Assembly (NCBI GenBank): GCA_947259425.1
Contig: CAMYMO010000362.1
Coordinates: 1-9,245 of the forward strand
Length of the DNA stretch: 9,245 nucleotides
Origin: an uncultured Ectothiorhodospiraceae bacterium
GTDB taxonomy: Bacteria; Pseudomonadota; Gammaproteobacteria; UBA6429; Thiohalophilaceae
Direction: 5' to 3'
Shown: piece by piece, positions 1 through 6,625 of the stretch
How positions within the stretch are numbered: position 1 is the stretch's first letter
Layout of the letters: the number at the start of each line of letters is the position of its first letter
Made by a program: the position numbers and the translations under genes
The notes under the pieces: model-generated
Seen by the model: only the letters and a program-made list of their open reading frames with translations
What the model was told of the DNA's origin: nothing
Databases searched by the model: none

Positions 1-24
1 TGGAAAGCCTAGTTTACCGCAAAA

Positions 25-264
25 TCACGCTCGAAAATATGGGGAAAGTTTAGTTGGATCAAAGAAATGCTGACATATGACCTGTTCATCAATAACCACA
101 ACCGGGACCAGTTCCGAATATTTCGACAACTCGACAGGTTGGCTGTCGATGTCAACCAGGAGCAGATCATTAAGCCAGTCTGGATTATATGATCGACATT
201 CTGCCATGAAGGCGTCACACAGGTGACAGCCATCACGCAGATATAAATATTTCTTGATCGTTAT
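25..264 (-). CDS. Glutaredoxin-like protein (DUF836 family), probable ATA start
   Basis: Small thioredoxin-fold protein of the glutaredoxin-like DUF836 family, 79 residues if read from the ATA at 264-262. What is seen: a beta strand (KKYLYL) leads into a CHLC redox motif at residues 13-16, and a VPVVVID segment supplies the cis-proline expected of the fold. There is no signal peptide, so it should be cytoplasmic. The reading frame is open only back to a TAA at 273-271. Between that stop and the CHLC motif there is no ATG, GTG or TTG. The first ATG, at 207, lies after the motif and would remove the active site. The ATA overlaps the degP stop as ATAA and gives the usual N-terminus of the family, so I choose it. 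A GAG four bases upstream is a weak ribosome site. It is the last visible gene of the sigma-E operon. In several gammaproteobacteria such a gene sits between degP/mucD and lepA, but lepA would lie outside this window. The substrate is unknown. Family call is firm; the start is uncertain. Confidence 0.8.
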   Translation of the reverse strand: MTIKKYLYLRDGCHLCDAFMAECRSYNPDWLNDLLLVDIDSQPVELSKYSELVPVVVIDEQVICQHFFDPTKLSPYFRA

Positions 265-1676
265 TTCTCGTTAATCTTAATCACCAAGAAAATCGGAGAG
301 GCGCCACGTTGAATTAAAATGGGTAACGATTTATCCGTTGGTAATTTCTTTACAATCGAGCGGAAATGTTTCGCATCCTTAATATCAATGCTATTTAACT
401 TCAAAATCACATCACCTTTTTTAATCCCCGACTCACGCGCAGGTCCTTTACCGATATTTTGAACATACACGCCGCCTTTTGGAATATTGAGTGCATCACG
501 TTGCTCTTTAGCCAAGTCACTGACGGTTGCGCCGATTCGATTTAATTTAGCGGGCTCATTCGGTTTCGTGACGGCCAACTCTTCTTCTGAGGGCAGCTCT
601 TCAATCACCACTTTCAGCGTTTTCGTCTTACCTTCGCGGATGACTTTGACTTTAACTTTGCTGCCCGTCTTGGTTGAGCCAACGGCAATCGGTAAATCCG
701 ACGATCGTTCGATATTAACACCATTAAAATCTACAACGACATCGCCCACTTTGAATCCTGCTTTGGAAGCAGGTGAGTCTTCCAGGATACGCAGCACCAC
801 CGCGCCCTTGGGTTTTTTCATGCCAAATGACTCAGCCAGTTCCCGATTAACGTCCTGGATTAAAATACCAAGCCAACCACGTGAGACCCGGCCCTTCTCT
901 TTTAATTGGTCAACAACTTCAATTGCCACTTTCATCGGAATCGCAAATGACAACCCCATAAAACCACCGGTGCGGCTGTATATTTGTGAATTGATACCGA
1001 CGACTTCACCATCCAGATTAAATAACGGTCCACCAGAATTTCCCGGATTGATCGCCACATCAGTTTGGATAAAGGGTACATAATTTTCACTTGGCAAATT
1101 ACGCCCAATCGCACTGACCACTCCGACTGATACAGAATGGTCAAATCCAAAGGGGGAACCAATGGCCATTACCCATTCGCCAACTTTTAAATTATCTGGG
1201 TCAGCCAGTTTAACGGTTGGTAAATTACTCGCCTCGACTTTTAGCAAGGCCACATCGCTACGCGGATCTGAACCGATGATTTTTGCTTTAAATTCACGTC
1301 GATCATTGAGCCGAACAATCACTTCCTCTGCATCACGAATGACATGATTATTCGTGATCACATATCCTGAAGCATCAATAATAAAGCCAGAGCCCAGCGA
1401 TTGGGTATTGAAATCTTCCGAAGGCGCGCCTTTATCACCAAAGAATTTTTTAAATAAATCACTCCAGGGTGAGCCTTCAGGAAAATCAGGCATCTCCATA
1501 CCTGGCGGTAAATTGCCATGCGCAGAAACTTTTTGCGTGGTACTGATATTGACAACGGCTGGACCAACTTGCTCAACAAGCTCCGTAAAATTCGGAAGTT
1601 CTGCTGCCTGCACGGTTTGTACAAATGCAAGCGAGATAAAAATAATAAAAAGTTTAAACCGATTAATAACAAACAT
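261..1676 (-). CDS. degP: Periplasmic serine protease/chaperone DegP (MucD/DegQ type)
   Basis: Do/HtrA-family protease that degrades or refolds damaged envelope proteins in the periplasm. The 471 residues begin with a signal peptide (basic start, hydrophobic core, VQA cleavage site near residue 24). A trypsin-like domain follows, with the triad His111 (TNNHVI), Asp141 (RSDVALL) and Ser214 (GNSGGP). Two PDZ domains lie at about 262-355 and 377-467. The length is normal for the family. The ATG at 1676 follows the rseC stop by 3 bases and has an AAAGGA ribosome site inside the end of rseC, so translation is probably coupled. Position at the end of rpoE-rseA-rseB-rseC matches mucD of Pseudomonas, and co-transcription with rpoE would make it a direct output of the stress response. 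MucD or DegQ would be equally acceptable names. The stop codon overlaps the probable start of the glutaredoxin-like gene. Confidence 0.95.
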   Translation of the reverse strand: MFVINRFKLFIIFISLAFVQTVQAAELPNFTELVEQVGPAVVNISTTQKVSAHGNLPPGMEMPDFPEGSPWSDLFKKFFGDKGAPSEDFNTQSLGSGFIIDASGYVITNNHVIRDAEEVIVRLNDRREFKAKIIGSDPRSDVALLKVEASNLPTVKLADPDNLKVGEWVMAIGSPFGFDHSVSVGVVSAIGRNLPSENYVPFIQTDVAINPGNSGGPLFNLDGEVVGINSQIYSRTGGFMGLSFAIPMKVAIEVVDQLKEKGRVSRGWLGILIQDVNRELAESFGMKKPKGAVVLRILEDSPASKAGFKVGDVVVDFNGVNIERSSDLPIAVGSTKTGSKVKVKVIREGKTKTLKVVIEELPSEEELAVTKPNEPAKLNRIGATVSDLAKEQRDALNIPKGGVYVQNIGKGPARESGIKKGDVILKLNSIDIKDAKHFRSIVKKLPTDKSLPILIQRGASPIFLVIKINEK

Positions 1677-1679
1677 TAT

Positions 1680-2183
1680 TTATCCTTTCACGAAATTTAT
1701 TGATTTTTCACCTTGCAGCCGATTCATATCAGCCAACGAGGCCTTACTGAGAATAACAGGTTGATAGCGCTCGTCATGATGTCGACGACTCATGGTTTTT
1801 CTTATTAAAACAAAAGCAATGGCCAAACCTGTCAAGCCACCGACAATGGTTGGTATTTGCCCCAAATTGAGTGCAAACCACAGATTGGCAGCATTAAAAA
1901 CCAGCGCACCTGAGAACAGCATGACCAACGGAAACATATAAACAAGAAAAGCGCTTTGTAACATAACACTTTCGCGCATGCCTATTTTCACTACATCACC
2001 GGGTTCGGCATGAATCGGATTTAACGCAGACACAACTGAAAACTTGTTGCCGAGCACTTTGGCAAAGCTGCTTGTTCCGCATGCACTTTTTGCCTGACAG
2101 CCACCACAAGTCGACTCTCTGTATACTTTTACTTTCGCAGTATCAGATGTTGTTTCGGTGACAACGGCTGTTTGCTCAATCAT
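1680..2183 (-). CDS. rseC: RseC/MucC family inner-membrane protein
   Basis: Positive regulator of the sigma-E response, also linked to reduction of the SoxR iron-sulphur cluster in E. coli. The 167-residue protein has a soluble N-terminal domain carrying the family cysteine cluster CGGCQAKSACG (Cys26, Cys29, Cys35). Two transmembrane helices follow at about 72-98 and 104-127, and the protein ends in a short charged tail. The cysteine spacing is that of the RseC/MucC family. The start is fixed by an ATGA overlap with the end of rseB (2183-2180), a sign of translational coupling. Its position between rseB and degP supports the assignment. The molecular mechanism of the family is poorly known, so the role given is from family knowledge and not from this sequence. 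Confidence 0.92.
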   Translation of the reverse strand: MIEQTAVVTETTSDTAKVKVYRESTCGGCQAKSACGTSSFAKVLGNKFSVVSALNPIHAEPGDVVKIGMRESVMLQSAFLVYMFPLVMLFSGALVFNAANLWFALNLGQIPTIVGGLTGLAIAFVLIRKTMSRRHHDERYQPVILSKASLADMNRLQGEKSINFVKG

Positions 2184-3145
2184 GGCGCCTCGTAAGTCAC
2201 CGACTCGCTAATGAGTTTTACCGTCTCATTCGGCACTTCACCTACTGCGGTAACATAATAATCATTCAAACGTCGACCATAGGCATTCACTGCGCCCATG
2301 CGCGAAGAACCCACTAAATTGGTTGCCCGCTTTTGCGAACGTTCGATGAAGATTGAAACTGAAGCCAGGCCATCACTAAAAACCAGGTGACGTACCAGTT
2401 TTTTATTTGGCATATTATGACTACGATCCATGTCTGAGTTAAATCCGTCAGGTAAACGTTTGGCTACCCAGCCGGAATCAGCGTTGTCTTCTGTCTCAGT
2501 CGCCGGTTCTGCTTCATACCAGGTATAAGCATCACCAATCACCCGTGGTTTTAACTGTTCTTCTGGAATTTTATCCATGAACTCGATTTGCGTAAACATA
2601 AACTGCTCAAGCAGGTTGCCGTGCTCATCGACTAAATGTGTTTTTAATAACAGGCCGGTTTCATTGTCAATCCACAAGCGATGCCCATAGCGATATTGAT
2701 CTTCAGGTGCGATAACAATTTTTTGAGAATTTCTTCCCGCGACCATTTCGGTTTTATCCAACATAAACCGATACAAATTCTTAAGATGGTTTATTTTCAT
2801 TGGAAATTCAGGTGGAAATTGATGGGCTGGACGCGCCTTCTCGACAACGACCGATTTACTATCCGGTAAAATACAGGTAACGACACCATTTGAACGTATA
2901 ATTTCCCGGCCAACATCATCCAGTGAAATAAGTCGTTCGTATTCACTATCAGTACCTGAAGCGTGAATGATTTTCATTAAGCTAAGTTGTTTACCCTGCT
3001 GATAGACAAACTTACCAGAATAGTTCAGCGTGTGAGAGGCCTTATGCATTTTCTGCAGCCACTGTTCAACTTTCTCAATGTCGCCTGCAATAACTGCTGC
3101 AGGCATCAATAAACTAAATAGTATGTAGATAAACTTACTTTTCAA
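2180..3145 (-). CDS. rseB: Periplasmic sigma-E regulator RseB (MucB)
   Basis: Periplasmic protein that binds the periplasmic part of RseA, protects it from site-1 proteolysis and senses mislocalised lipoprotein or LPS. The coding frame extends upstream to an ATG at 3217, but that would place 24 extra residues before the signal peptide. I choose the TTG at 3145, which gives a compact signal peptide (KSKF basic start, hydrophobic core, AVIA cleavage after residue 20) and 321 residues, close to the 318 of E. coli RseB. A GTG at 3154 (324 residues) is an alternative. Either overlaps the last codons of rseA. The N-terminal LolA-like domain spans about 25-200. The smaller C-terminal domain holds the conserved SDGLASVSIFIE (257-268) and MGAVNAYGRRLNDYYVTAVGE (283-303) segments typical of MucB. 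The stop overlaps the rseC start. Confidence 0.93.
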   Translation of the reverse strand: MKSKFIYILFSLLMPAAVIAGDIEKVEQWLQKMHKASHTLNYSGKFVYQQGKQLSLMKIIHASGTDSEYERLISLDDVGREIIRSNGVVTCILPDSKSVVVEKARPAHQFPPEFPMKINHLKNLYRFMLDKTEMVAGRNSQKIVIAPEDQYRYGHRLWIDNETGLLLKTHLVDEHGNLLEQFMFTQIEFMDKIPEEQLKPRVIGDAYTWYEAEPATETEDNADSGWVAKRLPDGFNSDMDRSHNMPNKKLVRHLVFSDGLASVSIFIERSQKRATNLVGSSRMGAVNAYGRRLNDYYVTAVGEVPNETVKLISESVTYEAP

Positions 3146-3680
3146 GCTTTGCACCCGCCTTAACAACAACACGTTCGCCTCTTGCCGAACTGGCAATCCG
3201 CGTATAAGGCAAAACACCTTTCATACGGCTGCTCGCAGAAAACTCATTATGACTGACCAGGTAGCCATTCAGCTTACGCTGCATCGCAGACGTCATTTGA
3301 ATCGGTTGATTGGTTATCGGTCCGACTGCCACGTTGGTTTGCTGATTGCTCACCGGTGAAAAATCGCCAACAATCAAAATGGCAGCAGCAGCAACAGTAG
3401 CGGCAACGGCCAGCCCTGAAACCTGCTTGACTACATTCGATTTACTAAACCAACCTTTAGCCGTGATAATCGTCGCTTCCTGATCAAGCGCCTCATGCAC
3501 TTTTGTGGAAACATCCATCCCATCCGGCATGTAATGGTTATTCAAGACATCGGCAATAAGACGATAACGCACCATTGTCGCACGTGCCTGTTCATTGTTG
3601 CTTATCTCATCAATAAGCGCATCATCATGCAATTCATTATCTATAAATGCTGACAGTCGTTCATTTATATCGTTGTTCAT
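3135..3680 (-). CDS. rseA: Anti-sigma-E factor RseA (MucA)
   Basis: Single-pass inner-membrane anti-sigma factor that holds RpoE inactive until stepwise proteolysis releases it. In the 181-residue protein, residues 1-80 form the cytoplasmic sigma-binding domain (family signature ERLSAFIDNEL at 7-17). An alanine-rich transmembrane helix lies at about 87-105, and the periplasmic part follows. The latter contains LNGYLVSHNEFS (137-148) and GVLPYTRIAS (155-164), both typical of the MucA/RseA family and thought to be used in RseB contact. A strong ribosome site (AGAGGTG) lies just ahead of the ATG. It sits between rpoE and rseB, as in other gammaproteobacteria, and its end overlaps rseB. The proteases DegS/AlgW and RseP are not encoded in this window. 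Confidence 0.93.
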   Translation of the reverse strand: MNNDINERLSAFIDNELHDDALIDEISNNEQARATMVRYRLIADVLNNHYMPDGMDVSTKVHEALDQEATIITAKGWFSKSNVVKQVSGLAVAATVAAAAILIVGDFSPVSNQQTNVAVGPITNQPIQMTSAMQRKLNGYLVSHNEFSASSRMKGVLPYTRIASSARGERVVVKAGAKLEK

Positions 3681-3684
3681 AATG

Positions 3685-3691
3685 CACCTCT
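3685..3691 (-). promoter_or_regulatory. Strong ribosome binding site of rseA
   Basis: AGAGGTG on the minus strand lies four bases ahead of the rseA ATG at 3680. It is one of the strongest Shine-Dalgarno matches in the window and fits the need for anti-sigma factor to be made at least in step with RpoE. Confidence 0.7.
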
Positions 3692-3694
3692 CTT

Positions 3695-3713
3695 GATACC
3701 TATATACAGTATC
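3695..3713 (-). repeat. Short inverted repeat in the rpoE-rseA gap
   Basis: GATAC and GTATC form a perfect 5-bp inverted repeat around a 9-base AT-rich spacer, in the 55 bases between the rpoE stop and the rseA start and just upstream of the rseA ribosome site. A weak RNA hairpin is possible. There is no T-run after it, so it is not a normal intrinsic terminator. It could be chance. Confidence 0.3.
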
Positions 3714-3735
3714 GCTAATGTCTCTCTATTCATTC

Positions 3736-4311
3736 TTACTTTATTAATGGTTTTAACTTTTTATCGATCGCTTCACGTGCCCTAAAGATCCGGGATCGTA
3801 CCGTACCTATCGGACATTCCATGGTTTCAGCAATCTCTTCATAGCTCATATCTTCTAATTCACGTAATGTAATAGCGGTCCGTAGATCAGCGGGTAAAGC
3901 CTCAATGGCTGAAAAAATAACCTGTTGAATCTCATCTCTCAATATTTCACTCTCCGGGCTCGCGTTATCTTTCAACGCAGAGGGTCCTTCGTAATATTCT
4001 GCCTCAGAGGCCTCAATATCATCGGTTGGCGGACGGCGCCCCTGGGCGACAATATGGTTTTTTGCCGTATTAATCGCAATTCGGTAAAGCCAGGTATAAA
4101 AAGCACTGTCTCCGCGAAAATTGGGCAACGCTCGATAGGCTTTAATAAAGGCCTCTTGTGCCAAATCCAGTGCCTCTACCGGGTCACGCATATAACGGGT
4201 AATCACTTTCACGATCCGCGATTGATACTTGATCACAAGCAAATCAAATGCCTTTTTATCCCCGTTCTGCACACGCTCGACGAGAATTTGATCGTTACTA
4301 CGTTCACTCAT
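3736..4311 (-). CDS. rpoE: RNA polymerase sigma factor RpoE (sigma-E / AlgU)
   Basis: ECF-type sigma factor directing transcription of the envelope-stress regulon. It has 191 residues, the same length as E. coli RpoE. Region 2 (about 10-92) carries the core-binding and -10 recognition segment AQEAFIKAYRALPNFRGDSA and the YTWLYRIAINTAKN helix. A short linker with QGRRPP follows, then region 4 (about 130-185) with the helix-turn-helix around MSYEEIAETMECPIGTVRSR, which reads the -35 element. The ATG at 4311 matches the family N-terminus; an AGAGG lies ten bases upstream. It is the first gene of the rpoE-rseA-rseB-rseC-degP run and diverges from nadB, as in E. coli. A sigma-E-like promoter upstream suggests self-activation. 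Confidence 0.97.
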   Translation of the reverse strand: MSERSNDQILVERVQNGDKKAFDLLVIKYQSRIVKVITRYMRDPVEALDLAQEAFIKAYRALPNFRGDSAFYTWLYRIAINTAKNHIVAQGRRPPTDDIEASEAEYYEGPSALKDNASPESEILRDEIQQVIFSAIEALPADLRTAITLRELEDMSYEEIAETMECPIGTVRSRIFRAREAIDKKLKPLIK

Positions 4312-4360
4312 TAACAGTAAGCCTCTATCGGATAAGGATCCTCAAACGAGGCGGTCTGTG

Positions 4361-4374
4361 TCATACTACTATGA
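4361..4374. repeat. Small palindrome over the rpoE promoter -10 region
   Basis: TCATA-CTAC-TATGA is a perfect 5-bp inverted repeat with a 4-base centre. One arm is the proposed -10 element of the rpoE promoter and the other falls near the expected start of transcription. It could be an operator or coincidence. Confidence 0.3.
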
Positions 4375-4404
4375 CAAACAGCTTTAGTTAGAGTTCGCAA
4401 GTTC
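4370..4404 (-). promoter_or_regulatory. Probable sigma-E-dependent promoter of the rpoE operon
   Basis: On the minus strand GAACTC (4396-4391) is followed after 16 bases by TCATA (4374-4370). This is a fair match to the E. coli sigma-E pattern (GAACTT, about 16 bases, TCTGA). A perfect GAACTT lies eight bases further upstream (4404-4399), but no good -10 element stands at the right distance from it. Transcription would start near 4363 and leave a leader of about 50 bases before rpoE. Autoregulation of rpoE is known in the family; the exact promoter here is inferred from the motif alone. Confidence 0.5.
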
Positions 4405-4547
4405 GTAGATTTTTTGTTTAAATTTAGGCGTGACAAGCTGGATTCCGAGTATTTGTTAATTCCGTTATTGTAAGACATATGTAATTTGTTAAAAAACCTT
4501 AAAATGGCTGCATTCGAGTTGATTTGCAGCGTTCGGACCCAAAACTG

Positions 4548-6191
4548 ATGTCAGAAACGCGTATAAGAACAGATATCCTTTTAATTGGTGGCGGAGCTGC
4601 AGGCTTGAGCCTGGCCCTGCGCCTGGCCGACAACCATTCTATTGCATTGATTTCAAAAGGTAAATTGCAAGATGGCAGTAGTTTCTATGCCCAGGGCGGA
4701 ATTGCCGCGGTAATCGATGAAAACGACAGCATTGAGTCACATATCGACGACACGCTCAATGCCGGTGCAGGACTCTGCGATGAAAAAGTGGTGTCCTTTA
4801 CCGTGGAACGCGGCAAGCAAAATATCGACTGGTTGATTGAGCGTGGCGTACCTTTCACTCGCCAGGTAGCGGATCACCCGCAGAGTGGCTTTCACCTCAC
4901 CCGTGAAGGCGGACACAGTCAGCGCAGAATTATCCATGCGGCCGATGCCACTGGCCGCGCCATGACCACAACCTTGGCCAACCAGGCTAAAGCGCACCCC
5001 AATATCCAGATATTTGAACAGCATAATGCGGTTGATTTGATTTCCGCCGCCAAATTTGGCTATAGCGAAAACCGCTGTTTAGGGGCTTATGTGCTGGATC
5101 GTGACTCGGATTCGGTGAAGGTATTTTTAGCCAATCAAACGGTGTTGGCCACGGGGGGCGCAAGTAAAGTTTACCTCTATACCAGTAATCCCGATACCTC
5201 GACGGGCGATGGCATCGCGATGGCCTGGCGCGCCGGTTGCCGGGTTGCCAATATGGAATTTAATCAATTCCACCCGACTTGCCTGTTCCACCCGCAAGCA
5301 AAAGCCTTTTTGTTAACCGAAGCATTACGTGGCGAAGGTGCCATATTGAAATTACCTGATGGCTCGCCCTTTATGAAAAAATTTGATGAACGTGCTGAGC
5401 TCGCACCACGTGATATCGTCGCCCGCGCCATCGACCACGAAATGAAACGTCTCGGTAGCGAGCACGTGCTATTGGATATTAGTCATAAATCTTCAAAATT
5501 TATTCGTACCCATTTCCCCACCGTATATAACCGCTGTTTAGAATTTGGTTTTGACATTACCCGACAAGCGATCCCGGTTGTGCCGGCCGCCCATTACACC
5601 TGTGGCGGCGTGATGACAGATTTAAATGGCTGCACCGACCTGCCCGGTTTATATGCTATCGGTGAAGTTGCCTTTACTGGATTACACGGTGCAAATCGCA
5701 TGGCCAGCAACTCGTTACTCGAATGTTTGGTCTTTGCCGAATCCGCTAGCCAACATATCAGTTCACAGCACGAAGATTATTTGTTAAATGCAAAAATTCC
5801 TGACTGGGATGAATCGCGCGTCACCGATTCCGACGAAGAAGTGGTGGTGACTCATAACTGGCATGAACTCAGACAGTTTATGTGGGACTATGTCGGTATT
5901 GTGCGTACGAATAAACGCATGCAACGCGCACAAAGTCGGGTGAATTTATTATTGCATGAGATCGATGAATATTATGGAAACTTTAAAGTGAGCAGTGATC
6001 TTCTTGAATTAAGAAATTTGACCGTTGCGGCCAGTTTAATTATTAAATCGGCCCTGCTGCGCAAAGAAAGTCGTGGATTGCATTACACACTCGACTTCCC
6101 GGAATTGGACACCAGTCATGTTCCACAAAATACAATATTAACACCACCGCGCCATCAACTTGAATCCATTGAATTTGCCTCAGGCGCTTGA
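4548..6191 (+). CDS. nadB: L-aspartate oxidase NadB
   Basis: Flavoprotein that oxidises L-aspartate to iminoaspartate, the first step of de novo NAD synthesis. Family members pass electrons to oxygen or fumarate. The 547 residues (E. coli has 540) start with the FAD-binding GGGAAG loop (14-19). The FYAQGGIAA segment (46-54) lacks the histidine used for covalent flavin in succinate dehydrogenase. Active-site positions match E. coli NadB: Glu120 in HLTREGGHS, His242 in FHPT, Arg288 in APRDIVAR, His349 in AAHYTCGG and Arg384 in HGANRMASNSLLE. A helical C-terminal domain follows. I start at the ATG at 4548 because the product then begins like E. coli NadB; an in-frame TTG at 4524 would add eight residues. 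No clear Shine-Dalgarno precedes it. It diverges from rpoE, and its last 12 codons overlap ygfX. NadA and NadC are not encoded here. Confidence 0.96.
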   Translation: MSETRIRTDILLIGGGAAGLSLALRLADNHSIALISKGKLQDGSSFYAQGGIAAVIDENDSIESHIDDTLNAGAGLCDEKVVSFTVERGKQNIDWLIERGVPFTRQVADHPQSGFHLTREGGHSQRRIIHAADATGRAMTTTLANQAKAHPNIQIFEQHNAVDLISAAKFGYSENRCLGAYVLDRDSDSVKVFLANQTVLATGGASKVYLYTSNPDTSTGDGIAMAWRAGCRVANMEFNQFHPTCLFHPQAKAFLLTEALRGEGAILKLPDGSPFMKKFDERAELAPRDIVARAIDHEMKRLGSEHVLLDISHKSSKFIRTHFPTVYNRCLEFGFDITRQAIPVVPAAHYTCGGVMTDLNGCTDLPGLYAIGEVAFTGLHGANRMASNSLLECLVFAESASQHISSQHEDYLLNAKIPDWDESRVTDSDEEVVVTHNWHELRQFMWDYVGIVRTNKRMQRAQSRVNLLLHEIDEYYGNFKVSSDLLELRNLTVAASLIIKSALLRKESRGLHYTLDFPELDTSHVPQNTILTPPRHQLESIEFASGA

Positions 6192-6625
6192 TCTGGAGTA
6201 TTTAAGTATTTTAAACGTACGACCATGCGTCGATAGGTTTGCTTGTCACACTGATCGGTGCTAATAAATAAAGATTGCTTATTTTTACCGCTTACCAAAT
6301 TAACAATCACAAACCAGCTTGTAATCATTGCTCCCGCCTGGCATAACCAAATCTGATTTTGATTTTCTTTGCCTTCAATCCATTGATTCGTATCGCGCCA
6401 ACTAAAGAATCTTAACTGATGTCTTGTTTTTAAATAGGTTATTACCGTTATCAACAGGCTCGACAATATAAAAATATAGAGCATTACTTTTAGGTAAACG
6501 TCGATATTTAACGGCAGCGATACCGCGAGCAAGGCAATTAAATGGGTTGCCAATCTAAAGATAAAAAGATTTTTTGAAGGCTTAAGTTCTAGGTGTAACG
6601 TCGCATCGAATCCGTTCGATAACAT
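6155..6625 (-). CDS. ygfX: YgfX (CptA-like) small membrane protein
   Basis: Member of the YgfX family, encoded next to sdhE in many gammaproteobacteria. In E. coli the protein is inner-membrane bound and was described as the toxin CptA acting on MreB/FtsZ, though its physiological role is disputed. The 156 residues show a short start with the family-like LHLELKPSK, two adjacent transmembrane helices at about 19-38 and 43-65, and a soluble beta-rich domain. That domain ends in the family segment DKQTYRRMVVRLKYL (127-141). The ATG at 6625 lies inside the end of sdhE (44 bp overlap) and has a good AAGGAAA ribosome site. The C-terminal tail runs 37 bp into the opposite-strand nadB. In the stretches I counted it is AT-richer (about 28-35% GC) than nadB (about 52%). 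The family call rests on membrane topology, tail motif and neighbourhood. Confidence 0.8.
   Translation of the reverse strand: MLSNGFDATLHLELKPSKNLFIFRLATHLIALLAVSLPLNIDVYLKVMLYIFILSSLLITVITYLKTRHQLRFFSWRDTNQWIEGKENQNQIWLCQAGAMITSWFVIVNLVSGKNKQSLFISTDQCDKQTYRRMVVRLKYLNTPDQAPEANSMDSS

Noticed and set aside
1..24. Sequence left of the glutaredoxin-like gene as a terminator or the start of lepA
   Set aside because: No hairpin with a T-run is visible and 24 bases are too few to identify a gene.
9..236. Open frame of 75 codons on the minus strand near the left end
   Set aside because: It is offset from the frame that encodes the CHLC glutaredoxin-like protein with its thioredoxin-fold features. 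Its product shows no recognisable motif.
487..1764. Several plus-strand open frames opposite degP
   Set aside because: They are antisense to a strongly conserved protease gene, are serine- and threonine-rich in a way typical of shadow frames, and have no recognisable domain.
3146..3217. ATG at 3217 as the rseB start
   Set aside because: It lies deep inside rseA and would place 24 residues ahead of the signal peptide.
4453..4481. Possible sigma-70 promoter for nadB (TTGTTA, 17 bases, CATATG)
   Set aside because: The -10 matches the consensus at only three positions and other pairings in this AT-rich stretch are equally weak. A nadB promoter must lie in this region, but I cannot place it.
4524..4547. 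TTG at 4524 as the nadB start
   Set aside because: It would add eight residues that do not resemble the family N-terminus; the ATG at 4548 gives the usual one.
4737..5024. Minus-strand open frame inside nadB
   Set aside because: It is a shadow of the conserved nadB coding sequence with no motif or ribosome site.
6584..6589. GAACTT on the minus strand inside sdhE/ygfX as a sigma-E -35
   Set aside because: It is not followed by a TCTGA-like -10 at 15-17 bases and lies within coding sequence.
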